In this document: positions 17,347 to 25,904 of the stretch, piece by piece
Position numbering within the stretch: the first letter of the stretch is position 1
Layout: each line of letters starts with the position of its first letter
Assembly (NCBI RefSeq): GCF_000186345.1
Contig: NC_014962.1
Span: 2,232,001 to 2,296,000, forward strand
Source of the DNA: Isosphaera pallida ATCC 43644
Lineage (GTDB): Bacteria; Planctomycetota; Planctomycetia; Isosphaerales; Isosphaeraceae
Reading direction: 5' to 3'
DNA length: 64,000 nt
Made by a program: the position numbers and the translations under genes
The notes under the pieces: model-generated
Told to the model about the DNA's origin: nothing
The model's database searches: none
What the model saw: only the letters and a program-made list of their open reading frames with translations

Positions 17347-18366
17347 ATGTCGGAGTTGCGGATCGACCCGGTCTGGGGGACGCGGGTGGTGCTTTCAACC
17401 AAGCGTTCGAGTCGCCCCACGGACTTCCCAACCCAGCCGGTGGCGGCCGCCTCGCAAATCCGCGCGCCGAATCCCAACTGTCCGTTTTGCGAAGGCAACG
17501 AGTCACAAACTATGCCCGAAGTCCTCGCCTACCGCGAGCCGGGCAGCCCAACCGACGGGCCAGGTTGGCAGATTCGGGTCTTCCCCAACCGCTACCCGGC
17601 CGTGATGGAGGAAAACGACGGACCAAGCTACGGGCGGCACGAAGTGCTAATCGTCGCGCCTTGGCATGTGCGGAGTTTCGCCGAACTTGATCATGAAACC
17701 ACGACGGCGACTCTGCGAGCAGTTTGCCAGCGGCTGCGCGACCTCAAAGCCAATCCCAAGACCCGCTATGTGTTGCCGTTTTTCAACGTGGGACCCGACG
17801 CGGGAGCCAGCCTCCAACATCTTCACGGCCAGATTGTCTCGCTGGCTCGGGTCCCTGGAACGATCGGCCGAGCTTGCCAGGCTTTGGCCGCCCATCAGAA
17901 GCGTCGGGGCGGGTCGCTCTGGAACGAGTGGCTCGACCACGAAGCCACGGAGCAAACCCGAATCGTCCGCCGGGGACGCGGTCACCTTGTCCTTTGTCCC
18001 CCCGCCTCCCGTACCCCCTACGAAACCTGGATCATCGCCGACCACCCTCAACCCTTCCTCGAAGAGACTCCTGAGGACCACCTGCACGACCTAGCCCGCT
18101 CGCTCGATCAAGTGGTCCGCGGCATCGACCACGCGCTGAACCGTCCCAGCTACAACCTCGTGATTCACACCGCTCCAGTGATTCGAAGCCGTCGCGGTGC
18201 GGCGTTGATCGCCGCGTTTCGCTGGCACCTTCAGATCGTTCCTCGCTCCACCCGGATCGCTGGCTTTGAGTTGGGCTGCGGCTGGTTCATTAACACCACC
18301 GCTCCCGAAGAAGCCGCTCGGAACCTCCGTGAGCTCGTCGTTCACTTTGAGTCACAGTCAACCTGA
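17347..18366 (+). CDS. galT: Galactose-1-phosphate uridylyltransferase
   Basis: The HIT-superfamily enzyme exchanges UMP between UDP-glucose and galactose-1-phosphate in the Leloir pathway. It has the N-terminal RIDPVWGTRVVLSTKRSSRP and zinc-site NCPFCEGNE motifs, FPNRYPAV, GRHEVLIVAP and the active-site region ASLQHLHGQIVS (His-x-His-Gln, about residue 160). A second HIT-like half ends near FELGCGWFINTTAPE. Its length of 339 residues is normal for bacterial GalT. It sits ahead of a GH57 glucanotransferase, a common planctomycete pairing for glycogen or sugar-phosphate metabolism. ATG 17347 follows GAGGCA. Confidence 0.93.
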   Translation: MSELRIDPVWGTRVVLSTKRSSRPTDFPTQPVAAASQIRAPNPNCPFCEGNESQTMPEVLAYREPGSPTDGPGWQIRVFPNRYPAVMEENDGPSYGRHEVLIVAPWHVRSFAELDHETTTATLRAVCQRLRDLKANPKTRYVLPFFNVGPDAGASLQHLHGQIVSLARVPGTIGRACQALAAHQKRRGGSLWNEWLDHEATEQTRIVRRGRGHLVLCPPASRTPYETWIIADHPQPFLEETPEDHLHDLARSLDQVVRGIDHALNRPSYNLVIHTAPVIRSRRGAALIAAFRWHLQIVPRSTRIAGFELGCGWFINTTAPEEAARNLRELVVHFESQST

Positions 18367-18478
18367 CCAGCTCGATATCACAACCAACGAAGCCCGACCT
18401 GAACCTTGTCTGGTGGAACCAACCAGACGCGGACGTACCTCTCGGAGTGATTGGGTCACACGATGATTTTCAATCACA

Positions 18479-18508
18479 ATCGCGTCGGCGTTGACAATTC
18501 GACGCGAT
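18479..18508. repeat. Inverted repeat ATCGCGTCG-N12-CGACGCGAT
   Basis: Perfect 9-bp arms at 18479-18487 and 18500-18508. The loop contains the TTGACA box. It shares base 18487 with the next inverted repeat and encloses that repeat's 5' arm. Confidence 0.65.
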
Positions 18509-18530
18509 CCGGTTCGATTATGTCAACGCC
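18487..18530. repeat. Inverted repeat GGCGTTGACA-N24-TGTCAACGCC
   Basis: Perfect 10-bp arms at 18487-18496 and 18521-18530. The arms include TTGACA/TGTCAA, so a dimeric regulator could cover a promoter here. In RNA it would compete with the overlapping hairpin at 18479-18508. Confidence 0.65.
18491..18521 (+). promoter_or_regulatory. Candidate sigma-70-type promoter for GH57 gene
   Basis: TTGACA (18491-18496) is followed after 19 nt by GATTAT (18516-18521, four of six matches to TATAAT). The spacing is slightly long. Both boxes lie in the overlapping inverted repeats, which would suit repression. Confidence 0.4.
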
Positions 18531-18741
18531 TCCTCCTTGGCTTGAAACACTGAAGTGGTCCCATCCGGTCGGTGGAAGCCCGTTGAGTCCCCGCCGGGCG
18601 AAGCGGTCCCCCAACCGGTTTAGCCTCCCGGACCTCCGCAGATCGTGAGTCGATCTGAGTCGGCTGATCAGTCCATCATTCCCCCCTCATTGTTGTTGGC
18701 GTCACGCCCCCTGCGCCGCTTGGGAACGGAACCCCGAAACG

Positions 18742-20991
18742 ATGTCCACCATCCGCTTGATCCTGGCGATCCATAATCATCAGCCGGTGGGCAACTTCGA
18801 CGGCGTCTTCGAGGACGCCTTCAACACCGCCTATCTCCCGTTCCTGCAAGTCTGGGAGGACTATGGCGATCTGCCGTTTTGCCTGCACCTTTCCGGTCCG
18901 CTGCTAGACTGGTTGTCCGACCGCAAACCCAACTATCTAGAGCGACTCCAGCGCCTGGCCCGGGCTCACCGCCTCGAACCGCTAGGGGGAGCCTACGCCG
19001 AACCCATTCTCACCATGATCCCCCACCGCGACCGGGTCGGCCAACTCCGCGAATCGCAACGGATGCTCACCGAGCTTTACGGTCAAGCCCCCCGCGGTGT
19101 CTGGATCGCTGAGCGGGTCTGGGAACCCCACCTGGTCAGCGCCCTGGCCGAAGCCGGCGTCGAGTATACCCTGCTGGACGACTTCCACTTCCAACGCGCC
19201 GGTCTCGAAGGACGCGACCTGCTGGGCTACTACCTCACCGAGGACGAAGGCCGCCTGCTCAAAGTCTTCCCTGTCGATGAACGGCTCCGCTACGTCATCC
19301 CATTCGAGGAGCCCCATTCGGCTTATCTGAGGCTCCGCGAACTGGCCGACACCCAACCCGGCGCGGTCGTGGTCTTCGGTGACGACGGCGAGAAATTCGG
19401 CTCCTGGCCCGAGACCTACGATCATGTCTACGTCCGCGGCTGGATGAGGCGGTTCTGCGACATGCTGGTGGCTAACCGCGACTGGTTGGAGGTCACCACC
19501 TTCTCACGAGTCGTCGATTCCCAACTCCCGCTGGGCAAGGTCTATCTGCCCGAATCCTCTTACCGCGAAATGACCGAGTGGGTGCTTCCACCCGCCCTCC
19601 AACAACGTCTGGCCCAAGCGCGGACGGTCCTCGATCGGCTTCCCCCCGACCAGGCCGACCTCCTGCGTCCCTTCTTCCGCCCCGCCGGCTTTTGGCGCAA
19701 CTTCCGGGTCAAATATCCCGAAGCCGATGAAATGATCGCCCGCATGATGGCCGTCTCGAATCGGCTAGCTCAACTGGAGTCCCGGCCCGACGCCGACCCC
19801 GACTACCTCGAAGCCGCCCGCTTAGACCTCTATCGCGGCCAATGTAACTGCCCCTACTGGCACGGCGCCTTCGGCGGCCTCTACCTTCCCCACCTGCGCA
19901 ACGCCATCTATGAACATCTGATCGCAGCCGATCTGGCGCTCGACGCCGCCCAAGGTCGCCCTGAAACCTTCGTCGAGGCAATCGCCGCCGACTGGAATTT
20001 CGACGCCCGCCAGGAAATCCGTCTGGCCAACGACCGCATGATCCTCTGGCTGCGCCCCGCCCAGGGCGGACACCTCTACGGCTTCGACGACCTCCGCGCC
20101 CGCTTCAACCTGCTGGCCACCCTCGATCGTCGCCCCGAACCCTACCACGACAAGATCCTTCGCGCGATCCGGGAGGGAACCGTTGTGGATCCCAAAGCCC
20201 CCTCCGACGAAATCAACAATCTCCAGAACAAAATTATTCTCAAATCTGCTGACCTCGATGCGAAATTAATCTACGACACCACCCCGCGCAAGGCGCTAGT
20301 GGATCATTTCTTCGCCGCCGAGACCACCCTCGGCGACTTGATCGCTGGTCGTTCGGTCGATTTAGGCGACTTTGCCACCGGCACTCACTTGGCCAAACTG
20401 ATCCGCGAGCCAGGGGTCGTCACCCTAGTCATGGAGCGGGTGGGGGTCGTCAAAGGGCACGCGATCGGCCTACGCAAGCAGGTGCGTCTGGAGGCTGGTT
20501 CGCCCGCGTTGTCGATCCGTTACGACCTGGACGAACTGCCTCCCGGCATGGAATTGCGGTTTGGCGTCGAGATCAATTTGGCGGGCATGGCTGGTCACGC
20601 CGACGATCGCCTGCTGATCGCCCCCGATCAACGCCCCCTAGGACGACTCGACGCCCGGCTTGATCTGGCCGAACTCGGCGGAATCGCAGTGCGGGATGCC
20701 TGGCGCGACGCCCGCATCGACTTGAGTTGGTCCCGCCCCGCGGCGGTTTGGTCCTTCCCGATCGAGACGGTCTCCCAAAGCGAGGGCGGGTTTGAGGCAG
20801 TCTACCAAAGCACGGCGTTGATCCCGCGTTGGGTCGTCCAGGGAGACCGCGACCGCCGTTGGTCGGTCGAGATGACCTGGACCCTGGGCCCAGCCGGTCC
20901 CGAACCGCTCGACCTCGACCGCATCGACCTCGATCGGATCCACCACGCCACCGGTGCGGCGTTGACCGCCTCCCGCGCCGGGGTCGAATGA
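18742..20991 (+). CDS. GH57 4-alpha-glucanotransferase / alpha-amylase-like enzyme
   Basis: This glycoside hydrolase family 57 enzyme remodels alpha-1,4-glucans (glycogen, maltodextrin). It opens with the family signature LILAIHNHQPVGNF. The predicted nucleophile is Glu124 in GVWIAERVWEP and the acid/base Asp214 in VFGDDGEKFG, numbers almost identical to those known for Thermococcus litoralis 4-alpha-glucanotransferase. A helical domain (about 270-420, including GQCNCPYWHGAFGGLY) and a C-terminal beta domain (DUF1925/1926 type) follow. At 749 residues it is somewhat longer than archaeal members. No signal peptide, so it is cytosolic. Glucanotransferase is preferred over amylase because of the C-terminal domains. 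Confidence 0.9.
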   Translation: MSTIRLILAIHNHQPVGNFDGVFEDAFNTAYLPFLQVWEDYGDLPFCLHLSGPLLDWLSDRKPNYLERLQRLARAHRLEPLGGAYAEPILTMIPHRDRVGQLRESQRMLTELYGQAPRGVWIAERVWEPHLVSALAEAGVEYTLLDDFHFQRAGLEGRDLLGYYLTEDEGRLLKVFPVDERLRYVIPFEEPHSAYLRLRELADTQPGAVVVFGDDGEKFGSWPETYDHVYVRGWMRRFCDMLVANRDWLEVTTFSRVVDSQLPLGKVYLPESSYREMTEWVLPPALQQRLAQARTVLDRLPPDQADLLRPFFRPAGFWRNFRVKYPEADEMIARMMAVSNRLAQLESRPDADPDYLEAARLDLYRGQCNCPYWHGAFGGLYLPHLRNAIYEHLIAADLALDAAQGRPETFVEAIAADWNFDARQEIRLANDRMILWLRPAQGGHLYGFDDLRARFNLLATLDRRPEPYHDKILRAIREGTVVDPKAPSDEINNLQNKIILKSADLDAKLIYDTTPRKALVDHFFAAETTLGDLIAGRSVDLGDFATGTHLAKLIREPGVVTLVMERVGVVKGHAIGLRKQVRLEAGSPALSIRYDLDELPPGMELRFGVEINLAGMAGHADDRLLIAPDQRPLGRLDARLDLAELGGIAVRDAWRDARIDLSWSRPAAVWSFPIETVSQSEGGFEAVYQSTALIPRWVVQGDRDRRWSVEMTWTLGPAGPEPLDLDRIDLDRIHHATGAALTASRAGVE

Positions 20992-21081
20992 CCAACCCTC
21001 AACCACGTCCCCTCCTGGCCATCGCGTTGCGTTCGCATGGGCTTGATATCCACTTGTTGAGGATCACACGTAGGTGTGGAT

Positions 21082-21981
21082 ATGGGCGCGTCTGCCATCC
21101 CTCCGCCACCGGACCCCGAGCGTCTCCGACGCGCGTGGGAACGCTGGATGATCCGCCGCGAGCGGGTACGCAACCCGTTGCGACCCGTCGCGGCCGCGCG
21201 CTCCTCCACTCCGTCGCCTTCGGGTCGCGTGGGACGCCCCGCCGTTGGTCGGGCTTGGGAGTTCGACCGTCTGCGGCCCTACGAACCGGGCGACCCGATC
21301 AGCGACCTCGACTGGAACGCCACCGCCCGCCTGGGCATCCCACACCTTCGAGCCTATCGGGAGGAACGCACCGGACCGGTCTGGGTCGTGCTCGACGTCT
21401 CCTCCAGTGTCCTGGTCGATCCGCTAATCCGCGTGGGCACCCGCCACTTGGGCCTGATGATCCTGGAAACCGCCCATCGCGCTGGTCGCCCCCTCGGCCT
21501 GATCGAAGCCTCCGACCGGATTGAACGAGTCGATCCGCCCCACCAACCCCGCCCGCTCTCGGCCTGGCGACGGCGCCTGGCCACTGATCCCGGTCCGCCT
21601 CGTCAGGTGGCCCGCACCGACCCCCGAATTTGGATCGATCACCTCGACCACTGGGCGCGTCGTCACGGCTCGGCGCTGGTTTTGGCCGTCGGCGATGGTT
21701 GGATCCCTCCCGAAGGCCGCGCGGCCTTGAGCCGCTTTGCCCGCACAAGCCGATACTTTTTCACTATGGTTGATGTTTATTCGCGGCATCGTCCCGTCGC
21801 ACCCTGGAGTGTCGAGCCCCGCCCCATGCGGGACGCGGAAACCGGCGAGGTGGTCTGGGTCGGCCCCATGCCTGCGTATTTGGAACCACCGCCCCCCGCC
21901 GAGGATGTCGATCGACTGACGTTGGATTTTTCCGCTCCCCAACCCTGGCTCGACCTGGAGCGCTGCCTGGATTCCACTTGA
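21082..21981 (+). CDS. DUF58 domain protein
   Basis: About 299 residues with the DUF58 core RAWEFDRLRPYEPGDPISDLDWNATAR (residues about 54-80). Next comes a von Willebrand-A-like segment, VWVVLDVSSSV (D-x-S-S-S, a MIDAS-like start). Family members usually pair with a MoxR AAA+ ATPase and VWA proteins in envelope-stress or protein-maturation systems, but no moxR is nearby. There are no N-terminal membrane helices, unlike longer DUF58 proteins. ATG 21082 was chosen after TAGGTG; GTG 21076 is two codons upstream. It follows the GH57 gene by 90 bp on the same strand. Confidence 0.85.
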   Translation: MGASAIPPPPDPERLRRAWERWMIRRERVRNPLRPVAAARSSTPSPSGRVGRPAVGRAWEFDRLRPYEPGDPISDLDWNATARLGIPHLRAYREERTGPVWVVLDVSSSVLVDPLIRVGTRHLGLMILETAHRAGRPLGLIEASDRIERVDPPHQPRPLSAWRRRLATDPGPPRQVARTDPRIWIDHLDHWARRHGSALVLAVGDGWIPPEGRAALSRFARTSRYFFTMVDVYSRHRPVAPWSVEPRPMRDAETGEVVWVGPMPAYLEPPPPAEDVDRLTLDFSAPQPWLDLERCLDST

Positions 21982-22341
21982 CCCAGCGAGCGCTCCGCCT
22001 GACCGAACCAACCCCGGCGGACAGAGTCGCGCTGTTCTTCTCAAAGTAGTGAAGACTTTCTTTACATACATGCTTTTTATCCACTCCTTCTTGAAGGATC
22101 GCCTGGTGACGGCTCCTTGACACCGCCTCCTCACCGCCCTCTCCAGAGAACCTTGGCGCGGATCTGACCGAGCGGGTCTATGCGCGGGAAAGCGATTTCG
22201 GTAAAATGGGTCTATTCGGAACCTCACCGCAAGCGGGATTGGAGGTTCCGCTTCAGCGCTCGATCGGCCCTGGGGGGCTGAGTGTCCCTCTCTGTCCCCG
22301 CCCCCGATCGATCCTCTTGGTGGAGCCGCGGAAGACCAGCC
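21982..22341. other. Intergenic region upstream of rpsA
   Basis: These 360 bp have no gene. A TAAAAT (22202-22207) could be a -10 box, but no matching -35 is seen. A locally AT-rich patch lies at about 22040-22090. Confidence 0.4.
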
Positions 22342-23937
22342 ATGACCCAGCCCGACCAACCCCCTACGCCACCCAACGACCGCGTTGAATCGTCCGACTC
22401 CACCCCAACCGCTTCAGCTCCTTCGACTCCACCCAAACGTCGGGTGCAAATTGGTCAATCTTACGTGGTGCCCAAACCAAACCCCTCCGCCACGGCCACC
22501 TCTACGCCCGACCGTCCCGGTCCCGATTCGGGTTCTGCCCGTCGCCCCCGGCGTGATCGGGACGAAGACGATGGACCAGCTCGCCGCTCCCTTTCCCAAA
22601 TCGACCGCGACCTGGACCAAGCGATGGCCGAATCGGTCCGCAACCTTGCTCCGCCCAGCTTCGGCAACAAACCGCTCAAGAAGCTCTGGGACGAGGAACT
22701 CGAAGCCGAATTCGCCGAAACCATGGGCGACTTCGACTTCGGCGACCTGGAGGACCAGGGCGGAACACGTCGCGAGCCCAAACCCCCTGGTTCCAAACTG
22801 GCCGGTCCCCGCAAAGGACGCATGATCGCCGTCCGAGGCGAGAATGTCTTCATTGACTTGGGCGGCAAATCCGAAGGGGTTGTTCCCCTGACGCAGTTCC
22901 TCGAACTCAACCGCCCGATCCCCGCCAAAGGGGAGGAGGTCGAGGTCCTCGTCGAACGGTTTGACCCCTCCGAAGGGGTCGTCCGGCTCAATCTGCGTGG
23001 CGCGGTGGTCGAAGCCAACTGGGACAACCTCCAGGTGGGAACCCCAGTCGAAGCCCGGGTCACCAAAGTCAACAAGGGAGGGCTGGATGTCGATGTGGAC
23101 GGCATCCGCGGCTTCCTGCCGATCAGCCAAATCGAACTCGGACGGGTCGAGGACGCCAGCGTTTATCTCAACCAGCGACTCAAGTGCCTGGTCACCGAAG
23201 CAAATCCCCGCCTGAAAAACCTCGTCGTGTCCCGCCGCGCCCTGCTTGAACGGGAACGCGAAGAACTCCGCGAAAAGACCTGGGCCGAACTGGCCGAAGG
23301 CCAGGTACGCCAAGGTAAGGTCCGTACCGTTCGTGACTTCGGTGCCTTCGTCGATTTAGGCGGGGTCGATGGCCTGCTGCATGTCTCGGACATGTCCTGG
23401 GTCCGCAACAAAGACGCCCGCGCAGTGGTGTCGGTCGGTCAGGAACTCACCGTCAAAGTCCTCAAAATCGACCGGGAGAACCGTAAGGTCAGCCTCGGTC
23501 TCAAACAACTGACCGTCAGCCCCTGGGACGATTTGGCCCAACGCCTCGCTCCCGGTGACATCGTCAAGGTCAAAGTCACCAAGATCATGGACTTCGGCGC
23601 GTTCGCGGAGATTGAGCCGGCGGTGGAGGGGCTGATCCACATCTCCGAACTCGCTAATCGCCGCGTCAACCGTGTCTCCGACGTCCTCAAGGAAGGGGAC
23701 GAACTCGAAGTCAAGATTCTCTCGATCGACCCGGCCGAGCGCAAAATCGCCCTGTCGTTGCGTCAAGCGTTGGAAGTCAAAGCGCGGGCTCAGGCGGAGC
23801 AGGACCAGGCGGAGGACCAAGCCGACGACCAACCTGACGACGACCCGCCGCCCGCCAAACCCAAGCCCACCGTTCCACTCAAGGGTGGCCTAGCCCGCCA
23901 CGGCGACGACGCGGCTTCGCTTGGTCTGAACCTCTAA
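22342..23937 (+). CDS. rpsA: 30S ribosomal protein S1-like, four S1 domains
   Basis: ATG 22342 has GGAAG 7 nt upstream; an in-frame start 60 nt earlier lacks support. The 531-residue protein has a Pro/Ser/Thr/Arg-rich, probably disordered N-terminal region of about 150 residues. Four S1 RNA-binding repeats follow: about 155-225 (ENVFIDLGGKSEGVVP), 238-305 (GGLDVDVDGIRGFLP), 323-392 (RDFGAFVDLGGVDGLLHVS) and 408-478 (MDFGAFAEIEPAVEGLIHIS). The tail is acidic and Pro-rich. The last two repeats are the most canonical; the first two resemble the S2-binding repeats. S1 recruits mRNA to the 30S subunit; E. coli S1 has six repeats, so this is a shorter architecture. Confidence 0.88.
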   Translation: MTQPDQPPTPPNDRVESSDSTPTASAPSTPPKRRVQIGQSYVVPKPNPSATATSTPDRPGPDSGSARRPRRDRDEDDGPARRSLSQIDRDLDQAMAESVRNLAPPSFGNKPLKKLWDEELEAEFAETMGDFDFGDLEDQGGTRREPKPPGSKLAGPRKGRMIAVRGENVFIDLGGKSEGVVPLTQFLELNRPIPAKGEEVEVLVERFDPSEGVVRLNLRGAVVEANWDNLQVGTPVEARVTKVNKGGLDVDVDGIRGFLPISQIELGRVEDASVYLNQRLKCLVTEANPRLKNLVVSRRALLEREREELREKTWAELAEGQVRQGKVRTVRDFGAFVDLGGVDGLLHVSDMSWVRNKDARAVVSVGQELTVKVLKIDRENRKVSLGLKQLTVSPWDDLAQRLAPGDIVKVKVTKIMDFGAFAEIEPAVEGLIHISELANRRVNRVSDVLKEGDELEVKILSIDPAERKIALSLRQALEVKARAQAEQDQAEDQADDQPDDDPPPAKPKPTVPLKGGLARHGDDAASLGLNL

Positions 23938-24180
23938 ACCCAAAACCCAACGCCGGAGGGGGTCGGCCCAACTCCCCCCTCTTCTCTCGATTGGGAGTCT
24001 GACCCTCTCGATTAGGAGTTCTACCTCGCTCGGCAACATCTTGATTCTGATTCTGAGGATTGAAACGACTTCCACCGAATCGAATCGCTCCGGCGAACGC
24101 GGGTCCACACGGCCATCGCGTCCCTTCGGAGCGTTCCCGCGTCGCAATGATCGGTTCTTCGGCACAGATATTTTTTCAAT

Positions 24181-25824
24181 ATGGCTAAACACATTTTCGT
24201 TACGGGAGGGGTGGTCAGTTCCCTGGGCAAAGGTCTGACCAGCGCCTCGATCGGCATGATGTTGGAGCATCGCGGGCTGAGGGTAAAGCTCCAGAAGTTC
24301 GACCCTTATTTGAACGTTGATCCCGGCACGATGAGTCCCTACCAGCACGGCGAGGTTTACGTGTTGGACGACGGCTCAGAGACCGACCTTGATTTAGGGC
24401 ACTACGAGCGGTTCACTCACGCGCCTCTGACGGCTGACTGCAATCACACCACGGGCAAGATTTATCTTTCGGTGATTCGCAAGGAGCGGGAGGGCAAACA
24501 CTACGAGGGGAAGACGGTGCAGGTGATTCCCCACGTCACCGACGAGATCAAGGCGGCAATCACCAAGCTGGCCAACGATGGGACCGACGTGGTCATCACC
24601 GAGATCGGCGGCACAGTGGGTGACATTGAGAGCCTACCATTTCTGGAGGCAATCCGCCAGTATGCGCTAGATGTGGGCCGGGAGAACTGCCTTTATATTC
24701 ATTTGACCCTCGTGCCCTACCTCAAGGCGGCGGGGGAGATGAAGACCAAGCCAACCCAGCACTCGGTGGGCCATTTACGGCAGATCGGGATTCAACCAGA
24801 CATTTTAATTTGTCGAACCGAGCAACCGCTAGCCAATTCAGATCGTGACAAGATCGCGCTATTCTGCAACGTTGAGCGGCGGGCGGTGATCGAGGAGCGG
24901 GATAAGGAACTGAGCATTTATGAGGTGCCGCTGAGCCTGGTTAAAAACGGGCTGGACGACCTCATCGTGGAGAAGCTGCGGCTCAAGGCTGCTCCCTTGG
25001 CGATCGACGACTGGCGCGAGTTGGTCGAGACGATCCGTCATCCCAGCCATCAGGTGACGGTGGCGGTCGTGGGCAAGTATATGCGTCACAAAGATGCCTA
25101 CAAATCGGTTTATGAAGCACTTGACCACGGCGGCATCGCCCACAAAACACGGGTGGTGGTACGGCGGATCGAGGCCGAGGAGATCGACGCACACACGGTT
25201 GATCAGCTGTTGGCTGGCGTGGATGGCCTGCTGGTGCCTGGCGGGTTTGGCATGAGGGGCATCGAGGGTAAGATCGAGGCGATCCACTATGCCCGAACGC
25301 GGGGCATTCCCTACTTTGGCATCTGTCTGGGAATGCAGTGTGCTGTCGTCGAGTTCGCTCGTTCCGTCCTGGGGTTCGAAGACGCCAACTCGACCGAGTT
25401 CGCCACCGACACCCGCCACCCCGTCATCTCGCTCATGGCCGACCAAGCCACGGTGCGGGAACGCGGCGGCACGATGCGTTTGGGAGCCTTCCCTTGTCGT
25501 TTGACCGAATCTGGCCGGGCGCGGCAGGCCTACGGGGCGGAGGTCGTTTCGGAGCGGCATCGCCACCGCTACGAATTCAACAATGATTACCGCGACACCT
25601 TCGCCCGCGCCGGCATGGTCGCCACCGGCACCAGCCCTGACGGACGCCTGGTCGAAATCATCGAGGTGGTCAATCACCCGTGGTTTGTCGCGGTTCAATT
25701 CCACCCCGAGTTTCAATCCAAGCCAACACGGGCTCATCCGCTGTTTGCCGCATTCATTCGCGCAAGCCTGGATTTCAAGGAAAACCGACGCTCAAGCGAA
25801 CTCGCCGCCGCCCGTTCCGCTTGA
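24181..25824 (+). CDS. pyrG: CTP synthase
   Basis: The enzyme makes CTP from UTP, ATP and glutamine. The N-terminal synthetase domain has [17 protein letters not shown] (ATP loop), [15 protein letters not shown] and [10 protein letters not shown]. The C-terminal class I glutamine amidotransferase has nucleophile Cys382 in GICLGMQ, and the His/Glu pair in VQFHPEF. The 547-residue length is standard. There is no obvious Shine-Dalgarno site before ATG 24181. It is followed by a convergent sulfatase gene. Confidence 0.97.
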   Translation: MAKHIFVTGGVVSSLGKGLTSASIGMMLEHRGLRVKLQKFDPYLNVDPGTMSPYQHGEVYVLDDGSETDLDLGHYERFTHAPLTADCNHTTGKIYLSVIRKEREGKHYEGKTVQVIPHVTDEIKAAITKLANDGTDVVITEIGGTVGDIESLPFLEAIRQYALDVGRENCLYIHLTLVPYLKAAGEMKTKPTQHSVGHLRQIGIQPDILICRTEQPLANSDRDKIALFCNVERRAVIEERDKELSIYEVPLSLVKNGLDDLIVEKLRLKAAPLAIDDWRELVETIRHPSHQVTVAVVGKYMRHKDAYKSVYEALDHGGIAHKTRVVVRRIEAEEIDAHTVDQLLAGVDGLLVPGGFGMRGIEGKIEAIHYARTRGIPYFGICLGMQCAVVEFARSVLGFEDANSTEFATDTRHPVISLMADQATVRERGGTMRLGAFPCRLTESGRARQAYGAEVVSERHRHRYEFNNDYRDTFARAGMVATGTSPDGRLVEIIEVVNHPWFVAVQFHPEFQSKPTRAHPLFAAFIRASLDFKENRRSSELAAARSA

Positions 25825-25904
25825 GTTGTCGTTTCCGTCAGAGAGATCAGATTCCTTCTCACGTTGACATCAATTTGCCGATCTTGCGCCGAGGAGGGAA
25901 TGCT

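Larger units (their letters stand above)
18367..18741. other. Intergenic region upstream of the GH57 gene
   Basis: These 375 bp contain two overlapping perfect inverted repeats and a consensus TTGACA (listed separately). Nothing coding is seen. Confidence 0.6.
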
